From contig NC_090615.1 in assembly GCF_004359215.1 (NCBI RefSeq), forward strand, positions 3,735,294 to 3,780,270: 44,977 nt of DNA, written 5' to 3'. Source of the stretch: Bremia lactucae. Its lineage: Eukaryota; Oomycota; Peronosporomycetes; Peronosporales; Peronosporaceae. The notes beneath the pieces were generated by a model. The model was not told where the DNA came from. It ran no database searches and saw only the letters and a list, made by a program, of their open reading frames with translations. A program made the translations under genes and the position numbers. Shown here piece by piece: positions 1 through 8,141 of the stretch (its first letter is position 1; each line of letters opens with the position of its first letter).

Positions 1-342
1 AAATCTGGCGGCCAAAATCTATTTTAATTAGCTAGGGTAAGGTTTTTGGATTGAGATAATTAAATAAAGTTCAGTATCCCTTTTGATCTTAAAGCGTTAA
101 ATGCCTTCCTAAGGCTTGCGCATTGATCTGTAAGAAAAAGAAGCCGCTCTAAGGTATATCCTCTTGGGCAGTAGTTGCCACTTGGTTCTACGAACCCCTA
201 AATCCCTTGAATTAGAATTTCTTAAGCTTTAATAGCTCGTACGACTCCCTGCGTTGTTAAACCCATTCGTTCAATAGAAAAAAGTGACTCTTTGAGTCTG
301 AAAGTCTTCCTCTTACTTTAGGAGCGCGGTAGCTCCGCTACA
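1..342 (+). repeat. G1 5' LTR (3' two thirds only)
   Basis: It matches 7168-7509 at about 91 percent by eye and ends in CTACA just before the primer-binding site. Over all 342 bp it reads identical to the G2 5' LTR (complement of 22961-23302), although it differs from its own 3' partner. The first bases fall in the loop of the LTR hairpin described at 7156-7179. Confidence 0.92.
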
Positions 343-344
343 CC

Positions 345-352
345 TGGTAGCA
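345..352 (+). other. G1 primer-binding site
   Basis: TGGTAGCA lies two bases after the LTR end. It is complementary to the UGCUACCA 3' end expected of a eukaryotic initiator tRNA-Met, which is inferred because no tRNA is in the window. The same octamer sits two bases after the LTR in G2, G3 and G6. Confidence 0.7.
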
Positions 353-402
353 CTTGTAGTCAATCTACGCCTGAGTCTTTTCAAGACTAATTTCTCACGT
401 AA

Positions 403-1185
403 ATGGAAGAGGTCCCAGAATTGTCAGAAGCGCAACGCGCCGCTTTTGACAAGCTCAAAACTCATTTTGGCCTTGAGCACGTGGAATTTATTATTTCACA
501 GGGACCTAAGGTCCTGCATGCAAGGCTTGAAGCCTTCATGTGGTACGAAGCCTCCCTGATCGGTCAGGTACAGGACCATTTAGCGGTATCTATGCCAACC
601 CGGTACATCTCTGTACCTGACTCAGAGCCGAGGGCTCGCCCTCTAACTGTAAATGTGAAGACATTTGATGAAAAAAAAGGAGAAAATCTCCCTTTTTGGA
701 TTGAGCAGATGGAAATGTCCATTGATTCCGCCTTGTTCTTAACAGAACGGCAAAAGGTGGCTATGGCGATTTCCAAACTTGGAGGTAGAGCCATGGAGTG
801 GGTATTATCGTGCAGCACGTCCATAAACGACGCTTTTCCCTCATGGAATTCGCTGAATCAGCAAATGACGAGCATGTTTGCACCGCCTGATCAGGCTTTT
901 CGCATGCGAGCACTGCCCAGACGGAATTATTCCGATGTCATCCTGCTACTATCGAAGAGGCAGTTGCCTTAGCGCCATGCGCTGAGTTCGACTTAAGTCT
1001 GCTCGCGTTAGCACGCCTGTTAACCGAACAAGCTCTTCAAGCACATGGGTTCCGTCAAATAGAGCGGAACCCATGGATTTAAGCCTGTTGAGGAAAGAAA
1101 AGAGGCTCTTCAAGCTGTGGAACAGCATAAGACCATCCGGAGATAGTATATGTGCGGAAGCACGAAACATTTACATCCCGCCTGC
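403..1185 (+). pseudogene. gag: G1 gag, frameshifted
   Basis: The ATG at 403 opens a 189-codon frame resembling the capsid-region Gag of gypsy elements. It shares its core with the G2 gag and with the fragment at 15255-15842. After FRMRAL near 905-925 the frame is lost. The fragment at 15255-15842 continues there with a segment that G1 and G2 lack, so a deletion removed part of the capsid. Coding resumes in another frame (about 932-1082, a stretch with EEAVALA and LLTEQAL), ends at a stop, and a damaged zinc knuckle (C-x4-H-x4-C, first Cys missing) lies at 1150-1185. Gag would form the particle. The shared lesions show the defect predates the G1/G2 split or was copied between them. Confidence 0.85.
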
Positions 1186-1387
1186 CCCCCCCCCTACGAA
1201 ATTCGCGTAAAGCTCGAAAGAGCACTAATTCCGACTATACCTGAGATCTGGTACGGTGCGATAAAACGTCGATACCCAGTCGGTGCGGGGCGCCCCACTG
1301 GGGAAGACTTAGGCCCTGTTGAACCTCTAAGAGGTGAGAGTAAACAGAACCTAGCCCCGATTAGCTCGGTTTTTAATGGCACGGGGC

Positions 1388-1760
1388 GAGAGTATAAGCC
1401 TGGCTTGCTAGTCGCTCAAGCGACTGTAAAGGTCAATTTTTTAATTGACTCAGGAGCGTCTTGCAATTATGCTCGACGTCTTTCCTTTAAAGGAAGTCAA
1501 CACTACGTTGAGGCGCTTAAAGCGCATAAAAGTGATAGAATCACTGTCCGCTTAGCGACTGGAATTCTTGTCACTGTTCCTAAAGTTCCATTGAACTTAG
1601 GTATAAAATTAGACTTTTCAGTATGGAACGCTGTCTCGTCCTTGATTTGGATTCTAGATATGATCTCATCCTTGGTATGGCTTGGCTTGAACGCCATGAG
1701 CCATGGATCGATTGGAGGTCTAGGACCTTAGGCGCCACGCGTTCCTAGCAAATTTTGGAG
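1388..1760 (+). pseudogene. pol: G1 aspartic protease (retropepsin)
   Basis: An open frame from 1150 contains FLIDSGAS (about 1435-1461), the retropepsin active-site loop with Ser in place of Thr, followed by the RLATG flap region. Near 1620 the reading frame shifts: the conserved tail with LDSRYDLILGMAW and LERHEPWIDW continues in a neighbouring frame to about 1740. The protease would cleave the Gag-Pol polyprotein in the particle. It is a pseudogene because of the frameshift. The same lesion is present in G2 (21572-22153). Confidence 0.85.
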
Positions 1761-1833
1761 AGTCATGAACCACCTTGGCTAGGCAACAAAAGCGCTATTG
1801 GCGCGGATCATTGACTGAGTCTGTCAGTGCTTA

Positions 1834-2873
1834 ATGTCTGATTTAATAAACTTCAATGTTGAAAACATGAATTCTGAGCCCGACTCAGAAGAAGGAAGTG
1901 GAACGGCATGTACTTCATCGAGTGACACTCGTTGTAATAACGATTCACTGAATGCTGAACGCATTGTTGGCCTTATGCCGAGTCATCAAGGGTGTAATAT
2001 CCCTAAAATACGTGGAGTGGCACGTCTGCGTCCACCGAGTGTGGTCGGCCGAGGTGGCACCATACTGAGTGTCAGTAGTGGCACTATTGGCGGTTCGCCA
2101 GGACCTCAAGGGTGCAATATCCCGAGATACGTGGAGTGGCACGTCTAAGTCCACCGAGTATTATCGGCCGAGGTGGCATCATACTGAGTGTCAGTAGTGA
2201 CACTGTTGGCGGTTCGCCAGGACCTCAAGGGTGCAATATCCCTGAGATACGTGGAGTGGCACGTCTTAGTCCACCGAGTGGGGTCGGCCGAGGAGGCACC
2301 ATACTGGGTGTCAATAGTGACAGTATTGGCAGTTCGCCAGGGCATTTTGAGTCAAACCCTCCTAATGCACGTGAACCGACACGTAAACGTTCGCTCGATA
2401 AGGAAGTTGAATTACCTAACTCCTTGTCGGATGTCAAATTAGACACCATGTCTTGTATAGAACCAATACAGGCTGGAAAACCCTGGGACGTCAATGTCCC
2501 GGCTTTTAAGAGGCGTATTGGCTCCATTCCAAGACACGGTGGACTCGAAGCGTATATACCCTCACAAAGTGATACGAGTGAGCAAGTACATACGCTTGGA
2601 AATGGTGTAACCGGTAACATTGAGGGGGAAGTTAGCCTTGCAGCAATCCCCTCGTTACATGCTCTTTTAGAGCTAGACGAAATGTCTATTGATGAGTGCG
2701 GTCGAGCCTTAAAAGCTGGTGACTTATCTGAAATGGTGGTCATTCGACCCATGGTTGAGTTAAATTCATCGTCACTTCTCGACGAAGTTGTCCTGGATGA
2801 CACAAAAGCTCACTTAGTGCGCGAAATGGGTCATCGATCCTTAAAGATCCTACGGATCCCTTTTATTCCTTAA
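1834..2873 (+). pseudogene. pol: G1 protease-RT linker with 40-residue repeats
   Basis: This stretch of pol encodes a serine- and glycine-rich linker between protease and RT. Two overlapping frames (1834-2148 and 2112-2873) are really one, split by a single-base deletion in the second of three 120-bp repeats. The end, with LDDTKA, leads into the conserved entry to the RT. No enzymatic motif is visible. The comparable stretch in G6 carries a different, 21-residue repeat, so repeat expansion here is recurrent. Function is unknown, perhaps a flexible spacer. Confidence 0.7.
1987..2345 (+). repeat. Three tandem 120-bp coding repeats in G1 linker
   Basis: Units start at 1987, 2107 and 2226, with spacing 120 and 119. 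Each encodes about 40 residues containing GCNIP, RGVARL, PPS, VGRGG and GGSPG. The middle unit has lost one base near 2125, breaking the frame. Unit length is an exact multiple of three, as expected for repeats amplified in a coding sequence. Confidence 0.92.
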
Positions 2874-3672
2874 TTAAGGAATTCCAAGATGTGGTATGTA
2901 ATAACCCACCATCTGTTTTACCTCCGGATAGAGGTGTTCGTCGTGAAATTGACTTAGTTCCGGGAACCAAATACTGTGTCACAAGACAATGGCCTTTACC
3001 AAGGGAGCAGTGTGACGTCATTGACGAATTTTTTCGGTTTTAGCACGAGGCTGGAATGGTACGAGAGGGCAAATCTCCTCATTCGACACCGTCATTTTGG
3101 GTTAAAAAGCCAAATGGTAAATGGCGCATTGTACATGATTATAATAAGCTTAATGCTGCCACTATACCAGCACAAACCCCCATTCCTAAAAGGGATGTTC
3201 TTCAGAACAATATGGTGGTATGTACAATGTACAGTGCACTTGACTTAGTCGATAATTACTACCAATTGCTCATGCGAGCTAGTGATATCCCGCTTACAGC
3301 GGTTAGCACCTCAAGCGGCATGTTATGGGAGTGGCTGATTATGCCACAAGGGCTTTCCAACGCCCCGGCAACATTTAATCGTCTAGTGACGCAACTGTTT
3401 CGCCCTCATTGAGGTTATACACAGACTAATTTCGATGACATTTTTGTCCATAGTTGTGCGGAGCAGGGTCGGTCGGATATGGAAAACCATCTCGACCATT
3501 TGCGAGCAGTGCTCGAGTGCATCCGCACAAACAAATTGTATGCCAATGCATCTAAATGCATTTTTGGCGCAGACGAAATTCCTTTTTTAGGATGCTTCTT
3601 GGAAAGCGAGGCCTTTGAGCGGATCCCGCTAAGGTAAAAGCCATAGTAGATTGGCCGGTTCCTAAAAACCAA
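2874..3672 (+). pseudogene. pol: G1 reverse transcriptase
   Basis: Typical gypsy RT blocks appear in order: GTKYCVTRQWPLP, then VKKPNGKWRIVHDYN, then MPQGLSNAPATFNR, then NFDDIFVHS (the YxDD box with Tyr changed to Asn). In-frame stops occur at 3041-3043 and 3410-3412, and a frameshift near 3600 separates the last block from the RNase H. The RT would copy element RNA into cDNA in the particle. G2 lacks these two stops and keeps YFDD, so they arose in G1 after the copies separated. Confidence 0.9.
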
Positions 3673-4250
3673 AAGGATTTGCGTAAGTGGTTGGGTCTCG
3701 CCAATTATTTACACAAATATAGCGAAAATTATGCTGATATGGCTAGGCCATTATCTAATCTCCTTAAAAAGGATACAGAATGGTGCTGGACTAGCACCGA
3801 AAATAACGCTTTTCGAGTAGTTAAGGATAGTCTTATCCATGCCCCGATTCTAGCACTGCCAAACCCAAATTGGCCTTTCAGTGTCGTCTGTGACGCATCA
3901 GATTTTGCCATTGGCAGTGCTCTGTTACAAACAGATGTTGAGGGGCATGAACGTGTTATTGCGTTCAAATTTAGACAGCTGAAAGCTGCGGAAAAGAACT
4001 ACCCAGTTCATGACAAAGAGTTACTTGCTATGAAGTATGCTCTCGTCAAATTCAGAGTTCATCTGCTCGGTGTTAAGCCGTTTGTGATTTATATAGATCA
4101 CGCGTCATTACGCACGGCGACTAAGGGCCTCATCTCTCACAGAGAATGGCCTGATGGCTATCCTTTTTTGCGGAATGCAACTTCGAGGTAAAGTATAAAC
4201 CCGGCAAGCAAAATGCTTCGGCCGATGCGTTATGACGAAGGCCGGATTAT
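3650..4250 (+). pseudogene. pol: G1 RNase H domain
   Basis: The RT connection (LGLANYLHKY, PLSNLLKKD) is followed by the RNase H core: VVCDASDFAIG with the first catalytic Asp, the HDKELLAMKYAL segment with the Glu, then IYIDHASLR with the second Asp. The open frame 3679-4191 ends by a frameshift, and the FEVKYKPGKQNA..DAL block that follows has a stop. It would degrade the RNA strand of the hybrid. Confidence 0.88.
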
Positions 4251-5590
4251 GAGCTTTCTCATTTAACGACTATCTCGTCACCTATTTATGAATTAATCCG
4301 CTCGGCTTACGCTAAGGATGAACAGTGTGTAGCTCTGCTACGAGCCTTAAAGAACTCGGATTCGGCCATTAGATTACCGACACGTTTGCGCGCAAGGTTA
4401 CGTCGATTTTCTATCGATATCAACATGTTGCTATATTGCACAGACATCGCGGACCCTCCGCGTGTCGTTGTTCCTCATGATGAGGATTTGAGTACCGGAT
4501 CCTCTATGAGGCACACGATAGTGTCCTTGGTGGTCATCTCGGTAGAGAAAAGACCTACGGCTCTATCAGCCAGAGTTATTGATGGCCCAAACTTTATAAA
4601 TGGGTCAGCACATATGTTCGCACATGCGAACGTGTCGACGGGTGAAGCCCTCGGCACATGCTGCTGCGTCACTGGCGAGTCTTCCCGTCCCCATAGGATG
4701 CTGGGAGTCCATTAGTATGGATTTTGTTTTTGGGCTACCGAATGATTCAGCCGGTAACTCCGGTATAGTGGTCTTTGTTGACCGTTTGAGCAAAATGGCT
4801 CACTTAGCGGCCGTGCCGGATTCCATTGATGGAGAGGGTACGGCTAAGCTGTTTATCGATCGCGTGTTTCGACAACATGGTGTGCCAGTGACAACTGTCT
4901 CTAATCGGGATCCCCTTTTCACGGGTAAATTCTGGAAATCATTTTTTTAGTGCTTGGCACCAGATTGGATATGTCCACTGCGGACCATCCGTAGACCGAT
5001 GGTCAAACTGAACGTGTCAATCGCGTCATTGAAGACGTTTTACGCAGCGTGTGTGCTCAGACACCAAAGCGCAGGAGCTCAATGCTCCCAGTAGTGGAAT
5101 TTGCGTTAAATAACGCTTTTCATGCCTCTACAGGCTATACTCCGTTTTATATAAACGGTCTTACCCATCCGCGCGTTCCACTAACGATACCACTGCGTGA
5201 TTCAGGGCTTGGTGGAGGAGAATTGGCCGATAGGCTTGCTAATATCAGCCCTGTTACCGTTCGGAAACAAGTAAGCGACTTTTTCTCGCGACGCGATTTA
5301 GTGTCTTAAAAAATGTAAGGGATACGATGGCTGATAGCCAAGACAAACAAAAAGAACAAGCAGATACCAAAGTCAGAAGCTGTATTAATTCTTACATGGT
5401 CGGAGACCGAGTTTTACTAAACGCTAAAAACCTACCTACCAACTTGGTTTCCGCGGTCTTCATGACCAAATTGCGCCCGCGCTTTATTGGACCATTTACG
5501 GTCGTGGCCAAGAAGGGCCTAGCTTATTACGCTAAAACTTCCCAGCAAGCTGCGTACACACCCAGTGTTTTACGTTGGCTTGCTTAATCC
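4251..5590 (+). pseudogene. pol: G1 integrase core
   Basis: Fragments in several frames give the N-terminal His/Cys zinc finger region (about 4500-4650), MDFVFGLP with the first catalytic Asp (about 4718), the second Asp in SNRDPLFTG (about 4905) and the Glu in QTERVNRVIEDV (about 5005), then the C-terminal GPF/Y region with RPRFIGPFTVV (about 5480). Stops at about 4948 and 4992 and further shifts break it. It would insert the cDNA into the genome. The corresponding G2 region keeps a longer open core. Confidence 0.88.
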
Positions 5591-6275
5591 ATATCGGGAC
5601 CCTTCCCACGTGGACTTGAAGGCGCTTGCGCTGAGACAGGCGGTCGTGCCGCAGAGTGCTGCATCCTCACCAGGATGTCCAGCTGGTCCTCTAAACGAGG
5701 CTGCTGACGCTCCAGCGTCGAAAGACGGTCCCGAACCGCCTCAAAAGGTCTCTCAACCCGAGCAAGAACCTCACGAAGAAGTTACACCTCGTGCCGTAAA
5801 GCATCGAATGCTTCCGCCGAAATTTCGGCCCCCTCCCGCGCTGCTTGATGCGCGGGGGAATTTTCAGTTTCATGTGGAGAAACTTTTAAAGCGACGTCGT
5901 CGTAAGGGCCAATACCAGTATCTGGTGATGTGGCTAGGGTGCCCTTCTTCTGAAAACTCTTGGGAGTTCGTGGTACCTCTTTGGCAAAATTGCCCGTACC
6001 CGTTGACGTTTTTGAGCGCCAAGCTCGGGTGCACTCGCGTCAAACGACGCTCCCCACCACTAAACGTGGGATTAGGCGGATCTAAAGCCTCAGTGCGGCT
6101 TCGATCCTTGGTTGTACGGTCAACCGAAGCACTGAAATATTGGCTAGGCCTTTCTTCGTTTTGTGGCATAATTGCCGAACGCAACTGGCCTTTGGCCTTA
6201 AGCTTAGCAAAGTCGAAGCGAAGCTTCCATTCCAAACGAACATCACCTCTACCCGCAGACTCTCTGCTATTCTAG
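5565..6275 (+). CDS. pol: G1 pol C-terminus with chromodomain (open frame)
   Basis: A 236-codon frame starts in the integrase tail, passes through a Pro/Glu/Gln-rich linker, and reaches a chromodomain at about 5860-5985 (VEKLLKRRRRKGQYQYL, then MWLG, then SENSWEF). Chromodomains on gypsy integrases are known to steer insertion by reading histone marks, so G1 is a chromovirus. The aromatic cage is only partly recognisable. Downstream residues to 6275 look noncoding on this strand. The frame is open but isolated from the rest of pol by frameshifts, so it is not an independent gene. Confidence 0.8.
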   Translation: MFYVGLLNPYRDPSHVDLKALALRQAVVPQSAASSPGCPAGPLNEAADAPASKDGPEPPQKVSQPEQEPHEEVTPRAVKHRMLPPKFRPPPALLDARGNFQFHVEKLLKRRRRKGQYQYLVMWLGCPSSENSWEFVVPLWQNCPYPLTFLSAKLGCTRVKRRSPPLNVGLGGSKASVRLRSLVVRSTEALKYWLGLSSFCGIIAERNWPLALSLAKSKRSFHSKRTSPLPADSLLF

Positions 6276-7041
6276 ATATTACGGAGTTTGCGGGCCCGGT
6301 GAACCCATTTCTTAAATGAGACTTCGTTTTCAGACCTTGTATCGTTTGGAAACAATACAATCGAAATTACTCTCATGAAGGTCACCGAAGCCCCACGGTC
6401 TTGATCACGTAAACGCGTGAGATACTGGCTTCGCGTCATTACCTTCGGCGTAAGATATTGCTCATGAAGAGCGTCGCGGGCAGCGATCTCCTCCGGCGTC
6501 TTCGCCGGGTCACCAGAGATCCAGATGGCCAAGCTATGACCCGCTATCTCTTTGAGACGCTCGCCCACACTAAGCGGAGTGGATCTATATTCACTATGAG
6601 CTTAGCTTTCGCTGTTTCGGCATCTCGACGACGAGCTCTTTCCTCTATGGGGTTTATCTGCTCTTGCTCTTTATCGAGCGGGTTCGTATTATCCTTGGAC
6701 CCAGGGTCCCGTGTCCTGCTCAATGCAGTTAAGACATCAGCGGCGCCACGTTCTGGGAACGGATTCGGGGCTCGTCGACGTTCATCCGGAGGAGAAGGCG
6801 TGAGCGAGCGCCGCTCTTTTTCCTCCTCTTTTGATTGAGAGTGACTTTCAACGTCCACCATTCCCTCATCGTCGAGGAAGGTGCTCAGAGTCTGTAACTC
6901 ACGCTTGATTGTCATTAGACAAAGAAATGGAGAACACAACCAAACGGTTAGCTGTTTAGGTTCCAACCTCAAAGGGGAAATGAAGCGAATGTTGTCACTC
7001 GGTGTCAACAGTCTGATGGGGGGGGGTAATGGGGCACACAT
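5870..7041 (-). pseudogene. Antisense frame (aORF) of G1, pol end to 3' LTR
   Basis: On the strand opposite to gag-pol, three overlapping frames (7041-6544, 6568-6272, 6235-5870) form a protein-like series interrupted by a few shifts. It is open from inside the 3' LTR; a plausible internal Met is at 6915. The N-terminal part is acidic and Pro/Arg-rich (LTPSPPDERRRAPNPFPER), and the middle looks helical (EEIAARDALHEQYL, RSQYLTRL). G2 carries the same series on its antisense strand. By eye, about half of the G1/G2 differences over 6280-6550 fall at third codon positions of this frame, suggesting purifying selection. No family was recognised. Antisense extra ORFs between pol and the 3' LTR are known in plant Tat-type gypsy elements. 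Confidence 0.5.
7018..7024 (+). other. G1 polypurine tract
   Basis: A run of G immediately upstream of the 3' LTR would prime plus-strand DNA synthesis. The G2 counterpart is GATGGGGGAGGG (complement of 16322-16333). Confidence 0.7.
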
Positions 7042-7509
7042 CGGTTGGAGAACCGTTGTTGTGGTACATTTACTTTATGGGTAAAATACTGTTTTATCTA
7101 ATTTTAAAATAGTTAGTTACTTAAATCCCATTTATTATGGGTAATAAATGTGGTCGCCGCCAGATATAAATCTGGCGGCCAAAATCTATTTTAATTAGCT
7201 AGGGTAAGGTTTTCAGATTGAAATAATTAAATATAGTTCAGTTTCCCTTTTGATCTTAAAGCGTTAAGTGCCTTCATAAGGCTTGCGCATTGATCTGTAA
7301 GAGATAGAAGCCTTTCTAAGGTATATCCTCTTGGGCACTAGTTGCCACTTGGTTCTACGAACCCCGGAATCCCTTGAACTAGGATTCCTTAAGCTTTAAT
7401 AGCTTGTACGACTCCCTGAGTTGTTAAACCCATTAGTTCAATAGAACTAAGTGACTCTCTGAGTCTGAAAGTCTTCCTCAGACTTTAGGAGCGAGGTAGC
7501 TCCGCCACA
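7025..7509 (+). repeat. G1 3' LTR
   Basis: The LTR is 485 bp and ends in CCACA. The start should read TGTAATGGGG but the first T is changed to G. Compared with 1-342 it differs at roughly 30 positions, which by itself would indicate an old insertion. It is followed by a T-run and unique sequence. Confidence 0.9.
7156..7179 (+). repeat. LTR hairpin, 10-bp perfect arms
   Basis: GCCGCCAGAT and ATCTGGCGGC flank a 4-base loop. The same place in the G2 LTRs can also fold, with one wobble pair or a longer loop. A role in transcript processing or packaging is inference. Confidence 0.8.
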
Positions 7510-8141
7510 CTTTTTTTTTTCGAACTCGGGAGAAGTTCGGACCAGAACAATTTGTCTGTGACTAGAGTTACTGTAGAGTACTTCATTGTACTATGCAGAT
7601 CAAATAGCGTCTTAAATTTTCTTTTTGAAATTTACTATTGCGGGGAACATTCTCAAAGCGATAAGCATAATCGCATTATTCTCATTAGAATGGTGTGGAA
7701 ATATGTCTTTTGAAAAGGTGATTATTTTTCCGTAAATTTTCATTGTGGATTTAGTGGGGATAATGCTTAACTAGTATTGAATCTCTTTTCACATACCAAG
7801 TTTGAGCTAAAACAGCGATTTGAGATGACAGAAATCGCCGGCATTTTCTGTTCTCGAGGCGATGAGGCTTATTTGAAATTTAGAACGACAAAAACAAAAC
7901 AGGAAAAGGAAACACCTACAAATTTGTGGAAAGGTTAATTTAGTTTCAAGAAATCACGATTTGGCTCGGGCATCGGAACAAGATTGTCTGCAAATGTCAT
8001 TTTTAATTTATCTGCAGCCATTAGCTCCGATGACTCCATTGTTTGTGCTGTTAACGAAAATTGATTTTGTTTAATGTACTTAACAAGTGATTATAAATAA
8101 TCAAGATAATACTCACTTTTGAAACAAGCTTACAAATTGTG
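7510..8141. other. Unique A/T-rich 5' flank of the sirtuin gene
   Basis: No transposon similarity and no long open frame are seen here. It begins with a T-run next to the G1 LTR and should hold the promoter of the gene at 8142. I see no core promoter motif I can defend. A possible short minus-strand frame is listed separately. Confidence 0.5.
7935..8039 (-). CDS. Possible 34-residue small protein, antisense to the sirtuin promoter
   Basis: ATG at 8039 to TAA at 7935 on the minus strand gives a short, reasonably protein-like frame (MESSELMAADKL at the start). Just upstream on the same strand a textbook intron-like stretch, GTGAGT to ACAG (about 8125-8048), could be a 5' UTR intron, since the frame has a stop shortly before it. 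This may be a divergent small transcript or chance. Weak evidence only. Confidence 0.18.
   Translation of the reverse strand: MESSELMAADKLKMTFADNLVPMPEPNRDFLKLN

Larger units (their letters stand above)
1..7509 (+). mobile_element. G1: Ty3/gypsy chromovirus, near full length, decayed
   Basis: This is an LTR retrotransposon in the order LTR, primer site, gag, protease, repeat-bearing linker, RT, RNase H, integrase, chromodomain, antisense frame, polypurine tract, LTR. The visible length is 7509 bp. Position 1 aligns with 7168 in the 3' LTR, so about 143 bp of the 5' LTR lie outside the window. Every coding domain carries stops or frameshifts, so the copy cannot encode its own polyprotein. G2 is an inverted relative. 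The 5' target-site flank is outside the window, so no duplication can be tested. Confidence 0.93.

Noticed and set aside
6458..6838. 126-codon sense frame behind the G1 chromodomain
   Set aside because: Not preserved in G2, Ser/Arg-rich, and opposite the better supported antisense frame.
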